From assembly GCA_026018925.1 (NCBI GenBank), contig JAKSZU010000009.1:70482949-70546948 (forward strand): a stretch of 64,000 nt of DNA, given 5' to 3'. Shown in pieces: positions 1 through 10,112 of this stretch (positions within the stretch are counted from its first letter, which is position 1; every line of letters begins with the position of its first letter). This DNA is from Tupaia tana (Eukaryota; Chordata; Mammalia; Scandentia; Tupaiidae). The notes below the pieces were generated by a model that saw only the letters and a list, made by a program, of their open reading frames with translations, was not told the origin of the DNA and did no database searches. Both the position numbers and the translations under genes were made by a program.

Positions 1-201
1 AAATTCACAACAAGATACTAGCAAATTTTAACCAACAACATATAAAAAAGATTACATCATGACCAAGTAGGCTTTATTCTATGGATATAAGGGTGGTTCA
101 ACATAGGTAAAACCATAAATGTAGTATACCATATTAACAGAAAGAAAGATAAAAACCATATGATCACATGAATTGATGCAGAAAAAAAAACATTTAATAA
201 A

Positions 202-585
202 ATGCATCATTCCTTCATGATTAAGACTCTTAGCAAAATAGACATAGAAGTGTCATTTTTCAACACAATAAAAGCTTTTTATGAAAAATCCATAGTTAAC
301 ATCATACTGAATGGGAAAGCTGAAAACTTTACCACTAAAATCTGGTACAAGACAAGACTGCCCACTTTCTCCACACCTTTCCAATATAGTGCTGAAAGTC
401 CTAGCCAATGCAATAAAAAAGAGAATAGAATAAAAGGCATTCAAATAGGAAAAGAAGAGGTGAAAATATCTCTATTTGCAGCTGACATGATGGTATACAT
501 GGAAGACCCAAAGGTATCGATGAAAAAGCTTCTGGAATTAATAAATGAGTGCAATAAAGTAGCAGGATACAAAATCAGCATATAA
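202..585 (+). pseudogene. L1 reverse transcriptase palm fragment, catalytic Asp lost
   Basis: This 127-codon open stretch is part of the L1 ORF2 RT domain. In the active-site block the usual F-A-D-D motif reads F-A-A-D at 475-486, so one catalytic aspartate is replaced by alanine. The surrounding sequence (NIILNG, then KGIQIGKEEVKISLFA) is typical L1 RT. The frame closes at 585 and the following L1 sequence is in other frames. This is a remnant, not a gene. Confidence 0.85.
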
Positions 586-1783
586 AAAATTATAGCATTT
601 TTATATATGAACAACAGCAAACAGAAGTAGAATTGAGGAAATTAATCCCATTTACCATAACCACAAAAAGTATAAGACACCTAGGATTAAATCTAAGCAA
701 AGTAATACCTCTACAAGGAAAATCATAAAAATTTAAAAAAATAAATTGAAAATGACACAAAAAAACGCGGAAAAACATCTCATGTGTTTCCTAGATTGAA
801 GATTTAATATAATCAAAATGGCAATTCCATCGAAATTAATCTACATATTTAATGCAATTACATTCAAATTACCAGAGATATTCTTCACAGATTTAGATAA
901 AAGACAATCACAGAATTTGTCTAGAATCATAAAAGACCCCATATTATCAAAGCAATCCTGTACAATAAGAGTAGAGTACAGTGGAGTAGGAGGCATCTGA
1001 CTCCCTGACCCCCAAATATATTACAGAACAGTGATAAATAAAATAGTATGGTATTGGCATAAAAAGACATGTGGCTCAATGGAATAGAATAGAAACCCCA
1101 GAAATAAACCCAAAAGCATACAGCCAACTGATTTTTGACAAAGGACACTAATCAATCCAGCTGGTAAAAGAAAACATTTTAGCAAATGCTGCTGGAAAAA
1201 AATGAATATCCACCTGCAGAATGATGAACCTGGACCCCTATCTCTCACCATTAACAAAACTCAACTCAAAGTGGATCAAACACTGGGGAACTCTGGGAGA
1301 CATTGGGGTAAGCGAAGACTTCTTAAAACCCCCAAAGCACAGGCCATAATCATGAAAATAGACAAGTGGGATTACATAAAATAAAGAAGTTTCTGCACAG
1401 CAAAAGGTATAGCAATTAGTGTGAATTAACAACTCTCAGAATGGGAGAATATTTCTGTAAACTATGCCTCTGGTAAGGGACTGACAACCAGAATACACAG
1501 GAAACTAAAGTAGCTTACCTGAAAAAAAAAGATCAATCCTATTAAAAGGTTTGAAAATGAGCTGAACAGACAACTCTCTAAGGAAGACATACAAACAACC
1601 AAAAAACCATATTAAAAAAAATGTTCAGCATCCCTCATCAGAAGGGAGATTCAGATCAAAACCACAATGAAAAAAAAAAAAAATACCCACAATGAGATAC
1701 CACCTAACCTCAGTGAGAATGGGTAAGATTAAAAAGCAAAAAATGCTAAGTGCTGACGAGGCTGTAGTAAAAAGGGAACTCTC

Positions 1784-2171
1784 AGACCCTCCTCTTTCAC
1801 ACACACTATATCTGGTATTTACATCTATATACTGCATTTCTATATCCTTTAGACAATTAGTTTCAGTCATAGAGTGCACTCGGTATATATTAAGTGGGGA
1901 CATACAATGCCTCTCCTTCATAGCATGGCTTGCTTCACTCAGCAGTAACTCTTCCACATTCATCCATTTGGGGGAGGGACAGGGAGGAAAAGCATTAATG
2001 GCACAAAGAGGTGTGGTATTATCTGTTGAAGATATTTCGTAGTTTTATCAACAGTACTAGGGAGAAATGTTCACCTGTTGAAATATCCATTTTGTAAGAC
2101 AAATAATAATGTGATTGAATGTATGGAAGAAAATGAAATGAAAAAAATTAAAAATTAAAAATAAAATTTTA
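1784..2171. mobile_element. Short 5'-inverted L1 insertion with 15-bp TSD
   Basis: The block interrupts the host L1 and is bounded by the direct repeat 'aaaaagggaactctc' at 1769-1783 and 2172-2186. Its left half is antisense L1 3' sequence (about 1790-1960, with 'agtggggacatacaatg'). Its right half is sense-oriented L1 3' UTR ending in an A-rich tail at 2140-2176. This is the classic twin-priming inversion. Host L1 sequence resumes directly after the second repeat. Confidence 0.88.
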
Positions 2172-2639
2172 AAAAAGGGAACTCTCCTACACTATTAGTG
2201 TGAATGTAAATTGGTCCAGTCACTGTGGAAAACAATATGGAAGTTTCTCAGAGATCTTCAAATAAAACTACCATGTGACCAAGAAATTCCACTCATGGGT
2301 ATCTACCCAAAGGATAGGTGAATGCTCAGTTGGAAAAGTACTTGCACATCTATGTTTATCAAGGCATTACTCACAATTGCTAAGAAATGGAACCAGTCCA
2401 AATGTTAAACAGATGAATGGACTGAAAAAGTGTGGCACATACATTCTATGGAATACTACTCAGCTATAAAAAAATGAGGTGTTTGATAGAAAGTGGACAA
2501 ATATGAAAGATTTACTGCCGAGTGAAGCAAGCCAAGCCAGGCTGTGAAAGAGAGATATTACATATGTCACTTAGTATATACTGACTGCACTCTATGGTGG
2601 AAAATGAAAGAATATTGGATGTATCTCTGTCACTCTATT

Positions 2640-3310
2640 TTATGCTAATTTTATGCTTCCTTAATGTTTTTATTTTACTATATTTTGTGTTTTCACCACT
2701 TTCTCTCTATCCAAAATAAGATGTATATATTCTATTTTTGTTAAGACATAGCTCAAGTATGAACTATTAGATGACCCAGTAAATATGCTTTTTCTCCATG
2801 CAACATATACATAAAACAAGGTTTTTTTGTTCTTCCCCTGCACATTCAATGATTTGGAAGTTTTGTTTTTACACTGTCAGTGTTAGCATTATGGGAAATC
2901 TGGCTGTTTCTTTTTTCCCCTCTTTAATTAAAAATAAGGTAAATAAAACTATACCAGTTGCTTTTTCCAGTTTTATCAGATTGGCATTTGGAATGCCTTC
3001 TCTAGTCAAGTTCACAATGACAAAGCATTTCTATTGTACTTATGTTTAGCCTAAGAATGTGTATATCTTTTTCTACAACACTACATGCTAAGTATAAAAT
3101 AGTATCTATTTGCACAAGATATTGAACATTTGATATGCCTTTTCACAGTTTAATACTATGTAAACTAAAATTTTAGACCCAACTTACAAATCTATTTTGT
3201 ATTCATTTTTATCACCTTGTATATAACAATTTAAACTTAATGCTTCTTAACTATTTTTAATGGTTTAATGTTTTTCATACAGTTGCCTCTATACTCCATT
3301 TATGAATATT
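2640..3310. other. Unassigned AT-rich sequence
   Basis: No open frame or repeat family recognised. It is probably the remains of an old L1 3' UTR or other ancient repeat, or unique sequence. Confidence 0.4.
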
Positions 3311-3752
3311 CTGACTCATGTTCTCACTGGCTGCTGTAAATCACGCAAGCAGATTTTTTTGGAGAGGTTCTTGGTTGATACACTGTCTTAAACCCTGCAT
3401 ATCTGAATTCCTGCATATCCTGCATCCCTGTTACCTTCACAGAGAAATAATAATTTAGCAAAATATACAATTCCTGTCTCAAAATTATTTTCCTTTAAGA
3501 CTCTATTAAAATACTGTTCCATTGTCTTCCAGCATTTGTAGCTGCAAGAAAAAATTTGAGATCAGTCTGACTTTTGCCCTTTATAGGTAACCTATTTATT
3601 TTCTGTCTAGATATTTCTAAAATTTTTATTTTTCCTTGAAATTTAAAATGTTTCCAGGATTTTTCTACTTGTTGCTTTCTTTTCATCAAATTTTAAAGGT
3701 GCCCTGTGAGCTTTTTCCTTTTGTACCTCTACTTCATTCTTCAACTCTGGGA

Positions 3753-4440
3753 AGTTTTCTTTTTTTTTATTTATTTATTTTACATTAATTTACTGTATAT
3801 CATTGCAGTATACAAACTGAGATTTTTCATCCAGAATACACTGTATATTAGCTAAATCAAAGATATTACCATACATGTTATCTTCAACAAATAATTTTCC
3901 ATTTATTATTTTTTATATATTTAACTTCTCTTTTATCTTTTTTTTTAAATTTCCCCTTTGATTCCCTACCTCTCATCCTCTGCCATTTCCCACCCTCCTC
4001 CAACACTTTCTCTGGTATCCACAGCTGTGTTCCATGTTCTTATTTTTAATTTTTTCACATATGGGGCTGGCAGGTGGCATGTTGTTTAAAGGTACTAGAC
4101 TCCCATATAGCCAACCATAGTTCAAGTCCTGGACCTGGTGGCTTCCTTTCTCACTTTCCCTCTTCCTCTGTGTCTCTCTATCTCTCTGTCTCTCTCTGGT
4201 CAAATTAGAAAATAATAAATAAAGTTAAAATAATTTTTTTAATTTCTTTTTCACATTTATTGATTTTAAAAATATCTTAAACTAAATACTTTTGATAGTA
4301 AGTATAGTTGATATAAACATACCTATGAACATATGTCTGACTTTAGGGATAAAACTCAGTGAGTAGAATGAACACCTAGCTGAGGCTATATAGCCTACTA
4401 CACTCATTATGTAGGTATGTTTATTATTTATTTTCATTTT
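3753..4440 (-). mobile_element. 3' UTR-only L1/HAL1 copy, antisense
   Basis: On the minus strand this matches the 3' UTR of the HAL1 at 10113-12146: the same order of blocks around 'taggctatatagcctca', then 'gtgggaaatggcagagg', then a block ending in AATAAA and a poly(A) seen as the T/TTTA-rich tract at 3751-3782. A short-form SINE sits inside it at 4063-4240. Because L1 and HAL1 share this 3' UTR here, the parent element cannot be decided. Confidence 0.7.
4063..4240 (+). mobile_element. tRNA-head SINE, short form
   Basis: The tRNA-like head (ggctggcaggtggcatg, with a degraded B box 'gttcaagtcc') is followed directly by a CT-rich stretch and an AT tail containing 'ggtcaaattag'. It lacks the middle body of the long form. 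Approximate flanking repeats of the 'aatttcttttt-cacat' type are visible on both sides. Confidence 0.8.
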
Positions 4441-4710
4441 ATTTTTTGGAGAGGTTTTTGCTGTAGGGCACACACTCGCCAGCAAGACAGAGAGAGACAG
4501 AAAGTGAGAAATCACCCCCTAAGGGGAAGGCCACGCCACAATCCCTTCTCCTCCATTCTCCTCTTGGGATCTTGGACATGCATACCTTGGGATCTTGGAC
4601 ATGCATACGCATGTGCCTGGCATGAGTTTAAGCTACCAGGTCTGGGACTCGAGCCACGGTTGACTACATGGGAGTCCAGTGACAGAGCCATTACACCAAC
4701 TGCTGGTCCT
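4441..4710 (-). mobile_element. tRNA-head SINE, long form, with internal duplication
   Basis: Complete antisense copy: B-box complement 'gggactcgagcc' near 4645, CT-rich region complement at 4485-4505, poly(A) as T-rich DNA at the left. A 23-bp segment is perfectly duplicated in tandem at 4563-4585 and 4586-4608. Confidence 0.88.
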
Positions 4711-5265
4711 TGTTTTATTTTTTTATTTTTTATTTTTTTTAATTTCAAGAAAAGCAGTTTTAGCTTTAATAAATGAAAATCAAAAAATGACAAGAAAAAT
4801 TTGCTCTGGGATATATTCTTCAATCAATTCCTTAATAATTATTTCAGCTTCTTATTTTATCCTCTGTTCCAGGTATTCCAATTATGTGTAGATTGTATCT
4901 TTTGGTCTGTTCTTGTCTTCTTTTCTCTTATCATGGTTTAGTTTCCTCCCTTTCTTAGCATTCTGTGAAAATTTCTCTTGTCTTGCATTTTCTTTAATAA
5001 TTCAATTTTGTAGTCAGTCTGCCTTGCACATTTCTGATAACTCTCTAAATTCCTGATACACTCAAAGTGCTCTGATATTATTTTCTTTATCGTTAAGCAT
5101 AGGTGTTTAAGCTCCTGTACATATGATAGATAATCCTTCCTATTTCATCTGTTTCCACTGTCATATCTGTTTCAAAAGGAGACATTTTAGTACCATCCCT
5201 TTCTTTAGAACTGCAGTGTTACCACCTTTTCAGTAGCTTTTCTTAAGAACGTGGAAAAAAAAAAA

Positions 5266-6115
5266 AAAACACTGTCAAAAGAATTTTGTCTTTCAATCAT
5301 ATACTTTTTCTTCAAGATCTGTACATATTCTTGTGATGCTCTCAAAAGTGTATCTTGAGTTCAGTTTTACTCATCAGTAGATCTTAGACAATCTCTACAG
5401 TATGCAGATGCGAATTCAGTAGCAGCTTCTTTTAGTTATCTAATTATACTTCATTCCAACTTCTGCTACATCCTGAACAAGTAGTTCTCTATGCTGTCAT
5501 TTGAAAGCCTCGCGATTAAGTTATGAGTTACTGACATTTCTCTTGAAATAAGATTTCTGTTTTGCAACATATATTATTAAGATTTCCAACATGAGGTGAC
5601 TCTAGGACTGGTCTTGTAGTAAGAGTGTTGAGTAAAGATCTAGTCTCTAGTCTGTTCTTTCTCCACAAGAAGTTTGGCACTGACTTCTGCTACTTCTCAT
5701 TAGTCTTGTTCAGTTTATCTGATAATAATTTTCTAAATTGTGATGCTTCTAGATATAGTTGCTTGTATTTTTCCAATTCTTTATTGTTTTTATAGATTTC
5801 AACTCTTGCTTGAAGAATTTAATTCTCTTCATCTAGATGTACATATTTTGATGATGAGTATTTAAATAATCAGAAAACAGAAATCATGAGAGGGAAGTTT
5901 TTAGAATTCTAGTTAATTTAAGGTAAATATATTTCCACCATTTAATCACTCTAAATTGTACTACCTGAAGCAAAAATATTAACAATGTAATCTGAGTTAT
6001 AGCATATGCAAGAGCATAGTATACTAAAGCAATATAGCAAACAATCAAATAAGGCAATTAGATGTATACTGTGTATATACACCGTAGATTCTATGGTAAG
6101 CACTGGAATAATTAG
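5266..6115. other. Unassigned region, possibly old antisense L1 5' part
   Basis: No gene seen. Parts of 5280-5870 have the composition of antisense L1 ORF1 coiled-coil or 5' UTR sequence and follow on from the antisense ORF1 fragment. I cannot align them firmly. A 16-A run lies near 5255-5270. Confidence 0.35.
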
Positions 6116-6870
6116 AAAATAGTTAAACATAATAAATCATTAGCAAAGATAAAGCATAATGATGAATTACACTCAATTCAAATGTAGATATTTAAAAAAG
6201 GATAAAGGCACAAGGAACATATGGAATAAATAATGAATAAAAAATAAGTCAAAAGGTGCTAGATTTAGTCCAACCAAATCAATAATGACCATATCAATGA
6301 AATAATATAAATATAAAAATTAAAGAATAGAAGTTTGGTTTTTTTTAAAGTTTTTGTTTGTTTATTTGTTTGTTTTTATAGGACAAGTGTGCTTGCTGGA
6401 GAGATAGAAAGAGGGAAATTGAGAAAACAAGAAATCATCCCCCAGGGGAAATAGCCATGCCACAATCCCTTCTCCTCCATTCTACTCTTGGGATTTTGGG
6501 CACACATGCACACACACCTCCCAACATGAGCATTAAGCCATCAGGTCTGGGACTTGAACTGTGGCCAGTTATGTGGGAGTCCAGTGATGTAACCATTACA
6601 GCATCCACTGGTCCCTTGTATTTCTTTTTTTTAAAAGCATGATCAAATATACAGTATCTACAAAAAACTCATCTAAAATATGTATACAAAGATATTAAGT
6701 GGGGAAAATATAACACAAAATGAGAAAAAGAAAGCTGAAGTGGCTATATTAATTTCAGAAAGAGTTGACTTCAGAAAAAGAAATATTACTGGGAATAAAG
6801 AAGACTGCATAATAATAAAAAGGTCAAAGGACCAAGGAAACATAATAGATAGGTTCAGAAATTTGTTAAA
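6116..6870 (+). mobile_element. Ancient L1 ORF2 endonuclease region
   Basis: Sense-strand L1M-like ORF2 N-terminal (endonuclease) sequence, with blocks such as 'gtggctatattaatttcag' and 'agacttcag'-type motifs at 6740-6800. A SINE splits it at 6345-6615. Stops are frequent and it is non-coding now. Confidence 0.72.
6345..6615 (-). mobile_element. tRNA-head SINE, long form
   Basis: Antisense copy ending in 'ccactggtccc' (start of the tRNA head). The CCCC..GGGG hairpin remnant is near 6438, and the T-rich left edge is the poly(A). Moderately diverged. Confidence 0.82.
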
Positions 6871-6879
6871 ATATTTTTC

Positions 6880-7935
6880 TGGTTTGTTTCTTTAAATGGA
6901 AACATAAACTTTTTTTCCTTCTTGATCTCTCTGGAATTGGAAAATATTTACGAGTATTCTTATATTGTGGCAGAAGGGTTATTTGCATAAGTTTAATAAT
7001 GTTTGTTGCATTGAATCAGAAATTGGAAATACTCTTTATTGGACAGGGCTTTGACTGGAATGTCATATCTGAAGATTAATCAGAAAACTATGGAATTAAA
7101 GTGGACCTCAAGCAAGTTAACAGAAGCTCTTAGAAAGCTGGCTTGGCACCATAAATAGTTCTGTCTGGCAGAGAGGATTAGAAAAAATATATGAAAGGGA
7201 ACCAGCAGTTAGTGTAAAGGCTATGTCGCTGGACTCCCACGTAGTCGACCGCGGTTCGCGTCCCAGACCCGGTGGCTTAAAACTCATGTCGGGAGCGTGT
7301 GCGTGCGTGCCCAAGATCCCAAGAGGAGAATGGAGGAGAAGGGATTGCAGCATGACCATCCCCCCAGGGGGGTGATTTCTCGCTTTCTGTCTCTATGTCT
7401 CTCTCTGTCCAGCGAGCACACGCACCCTATAGCAAAAACATCTCCAAAAAAAAAAAAGATATATGAAAGAATTTATAACATGAAATAACCTGGACATTTC
7501 CAGCCCAGCATTGTAATCAGTAGAGATTGCAAAATGGCAACCACACCAGACGAATATCTTGAGAAAGACTTTGAAGGAAGATGAAGAGGCTGATCTTTGC
7601 TAGCAGTTGGTATATCACAGAATACTTGGTAGGCAGGGCTGAGTTGAGAAGGTTTATGTGTGACTTGTCTGCTGGGCATTTGCTTTTCAACAATTGGAAT
7701 AATTGACATGTAAATATTTTCTCAAAAATATTTAAACTCATACTGTCTCTGTTATAGAGTCACAAACACAATTATACAAAATTATAAGAAATATTTTGAA
7801 CATTATCTTTAAAATTCAGTATTTTGAAATTTTGAAAGTTGTTTATTAACTGTCAAGAACTATGGAATATGAGAAAAAAATTTTGATATGTAAAGTAAAT
7901 GTTTGTGGGAAAATTTCAAAATAAATAAATAAATG
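6880..7935. other. Unassigned sequence containing one SINE
   Basis: Outside the SINE at 7197-7457 I recognise no family and no convincing reading frame. It may be an old element or unique DNA. Confidence 0.35.
7197..7457 (+). mobile_element. tRNA-head SINE, young long form (subfamily B)
   Basis: Near-consensus copy with A box 'ttagtgtaaagg' and B box 'ggttcgcgtcc', 'cttaaaactca', 'gaccatccccccag' and the 'tatgtctctc' variant. Flanked by the 11-bp repeat atatatgaaag (7187-7197 and 7459-7469). High CpG content suggests recent insertion. Confidence 0.92.
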
Positions 7936-8261
7936 AAAAAATTTAAGTAGCTATGCACCCAACAAAAAGGTTCCTAATATTTTAAACTAACCTGGTAAAA
8001 ATGAAAGGTGAAATAGAAAATTTCATGGTTATAGATAGAAACTTCAGTCTCCTCTCTTAGTAAATAATTGGAGAAGTAAACAGAAAATTATTAATACTAT
8101 GAAAAAAGAAAACAATCCTATCAAAAAAGTCACCTGATTCTCATTAATAGAAAACCCATCTAAAAGCACCAGAATACACTATCTTTTCAAGAACACGGGG
8201 ACATTTTCCAAAATTGACCATATTCTATTCCATAAAAGAAACCTCGATTTTAAAAACAAGA

Positions 8262-8667
8262 CCCTGAAATTTGATAGAGAGTGGATGAATTTGGAAGATT
8301 TATTACTGAATGAAGCAAGTATGGCTTCAAAACAGAGATACTGCATGTCTCTGCTTCACATATACCAACTGTCTGCACCCTACGGTAGAGATTGAAAGAC
8401 TGGAGGACATAAAAACATTCAAAATTGTTATGGACACTAGGGACAAAGTAGAAGGAGATCAGGAGAGCAGATGAGTGTGGGAAAGGTAACTTGGGGTAAA
8501 AATAGAGAGGTAAGACATTTGTGAGACACAGATATGTTTTATTACCTGTAGATGATGATGTGTATAGTATTCTCAACTGTTGTATATCATGCTGGGTAAA
8601 CTATCTTTACAATCTAAATGATGTATAGTGATTGGATGTATAAATAATAATAAATTTAAATATATAT
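8262..8667 (+). mobile_element. 5'-truncated L1, ORF2 end plus 3' UTR
   Basis: Begins in the last part of ORF2 ('ttggaagatttattactg') and continues through the 3' UTR ('gtagatgatgatgtgtatag', 'gtatagtgattggatg') to an A-rich end at 8640-8667. It belongs to the same younger L1 group as 44360-45090 and 54205-55265. No clear target duplication was found. Confidence 0.8.
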
Positions 8668-9011
8668 AAAAAAGTAGAATAAATAAAATCACAGACAAAA
8701 TACTGTGTGATTGCTAACAGAATTCAGCTAGAAACTAACAACAGAAAGATATCTAGAAAATCCACCAATATTTGGGCATGAACACATGCTCCTGAATAAC
8801 ACATGAGTCAAAGAGAAAGTAGGAAATTAAAAATATTTTAACACATTGAAAATGTAAAGGGAACAATTAAAACAGTAATAAGAAAATTTACAACACTAAT
8901 GCCTACACTAAAAGAAGAGACAATTCGAGTTATTTTGCTTTAATGCTCAAGAAAAAGAGCACATTAAACTTAAGTAGAAGAAGAAGAAAGAAAGAAAACA
9001 AAGTTGAAAAG

Positions 9012-9267
9012 AATTTTTTTAAGATTTTTGTCATAGAGCAAATGCACTCTCTGGAGAGAGAGAGAAATAGACACAGAGAGAGAAGTGATAAACCACCCCC
9101 TAGTGGTTATGGCCACACTACGATCCCTTCTTCATTCTCCTTTCAGGATTTTGGGCACATATGTACACAGATTTGCCATGATTTTCAAGCTACTGTGTCT
9201 GGGACTCAAACCATGGTCAACAATATGGGAGTCTAGTGCCTTAACTGTCATGCCACCTTCCGGCCCT
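9012..9267 (-). mobile_element. tRNA-head SINE, long form, diverged
   Basis: Antisense copy with GA-rich complement at 9050-9085 and head complement ending 'ccttccggccct'. The head begins GGGCCGG, as in older copies. Confidence 0.8.
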
Positions 9268-9574
9268 GATGAAGAGAATTAAATAAAAATGAAAGCAGAG
9301 AAATAATAGAGAAAAACAATGACACCAACAGCAGAGTAGTTGAAAAACCCATAAACTTAGTAAGCTGGTAATGTAACTTGTCTGGTTTCACAGGTCCACA
9401 GCTGAAGAGAAGATTTGCCTTGAGATGAAACATAACCAGAGACTCACTCCACAGCTGATGTAGATGAGAGTTTGGAGGGAGAGGTGACACCTAAATGAGT
9501 TGACTTTTGCTGATTTATGAATGATCGAACATTTTTGCATGTGAGAAGGACATGAATCTGCAGACCAGAGGGCT

Positions 9575-9785
9575 AAGTGTTATAAATTGAATTGTGTCAT
9601 CCTAAAATATATTATATTGAATCCTAACCTCCCGTATCTGAAAATGAACCTGGTTTATAGATGGAGTCTTTATAGAGCTATTCTACTTAAAATGAGATAA
9701 TGAGTGTATTCCTAATTCAGTATGATTGGTGTCCTCATAAAAAGGGAACTTTGGCATAAAGACAAGCACAGAGGGATGATGAAAT
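9575..9785 (+). mobile_element. Ancient interspersed repeat, MLT1/MaLR-like
   Basis: The pattern 'gaattgtgtcatcct', 'aatcctaacctcccgta' and 'ggtgtcctcataaaaagg' is typical of an old mammalian LTR-type repeat that I associate with MaLR/MLT1. The family call is from memory and uncertain. A CT-rich SINE-like tail follows at 9825-9895. The stretch 9361-9574 is unassigned. Confidence 0.4.
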
Positions 9786-10112
9786 GGAGAAAAGAAGATT
9801 GAGGAATAACCGCTCCTCACTGAGGGGTTTTTACTCTCTCTTTCTTGCCACCCTCTCTCTGGAAAGTGCATGTACTCCCTGAAAATAAATTTTAAAAAAG
9901 CTACTGTGACATATATTTCTGTTTATATGACATTCCTGAATATTCAAAATTATAGGGACAGAAGAACAGATAAGTAGTTGCTGGGGATGAGTGGAGAGGT
10001 TTACAAAGAGATAGGAATGACATTTTTGAGTGATGGAAATATTCTATACGTTTATTTTCCTAGTGACAGTTGCACAGCTTTATGCATTTATCAAAATTTA
10101 AAGGATGGCCTA

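Larger units (their letters stand above)
1..2615 (+). mobile_element. L1 ORF2 fragment, RT domain to ORF2 3' end
   Basis: Decayed LINE-1. The left edge is already inside the reverse transcriptase region (tract about 'atcatgaccaagtaggc'). The element runs through the ORF2 C-terminal part and stops near the end of ORF2, with stops and frameshifts throughout. A smaller L1 interrupts it at 1784-2171. Most of the 3' UTR seems to be missing. It is non-functional. The order of blocks matches the canonical L1 ORF2 order, so the assignment is secure, but I cannot name the subfamily. Confidence 0.9.
3320..5265 (-). mobile_element. Ancient L1/HAL1-type ORF1 region, antisense, interrupted
   Basis: Read on the minus strand, 3400-3745 and 4770-5260 resemble the ORF1 region of old mammalian L1M/HAL1 elements: the C-terminal part first, then the block antisense to 'ccaattatgtgtagatt', which encodes the start of the RRM. 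A HAL1/L1 3' UTR, itself holding a SINE, and a second SINE split it between about 3750 and 4770. It is heavily decayed. ORF1 identity is likely; the subfamily is unknown. Confidence 0.6.
7940..9360 (+). mobile_element. Ancient L1 ORF2 endonuclease region, interrupted twice
   Basis: L1M-like sense sequence: 'tagctatgcacccaac' (about 7950), 'ttttcaagaacacgggg', 'aacagaaagatatctag' (about 8740), and so on up to 9355. An L1 3' end (8262-8667) and a SINE (9012-9267) break it up. Decayed. Confidence 0.78.

Noticed and set aside
7540..7590. Possible small coding start (MATTPDEYLEKDFEG)
   Set aside because: The frame closes at once, with no conserved context or upstream promoter evidence.
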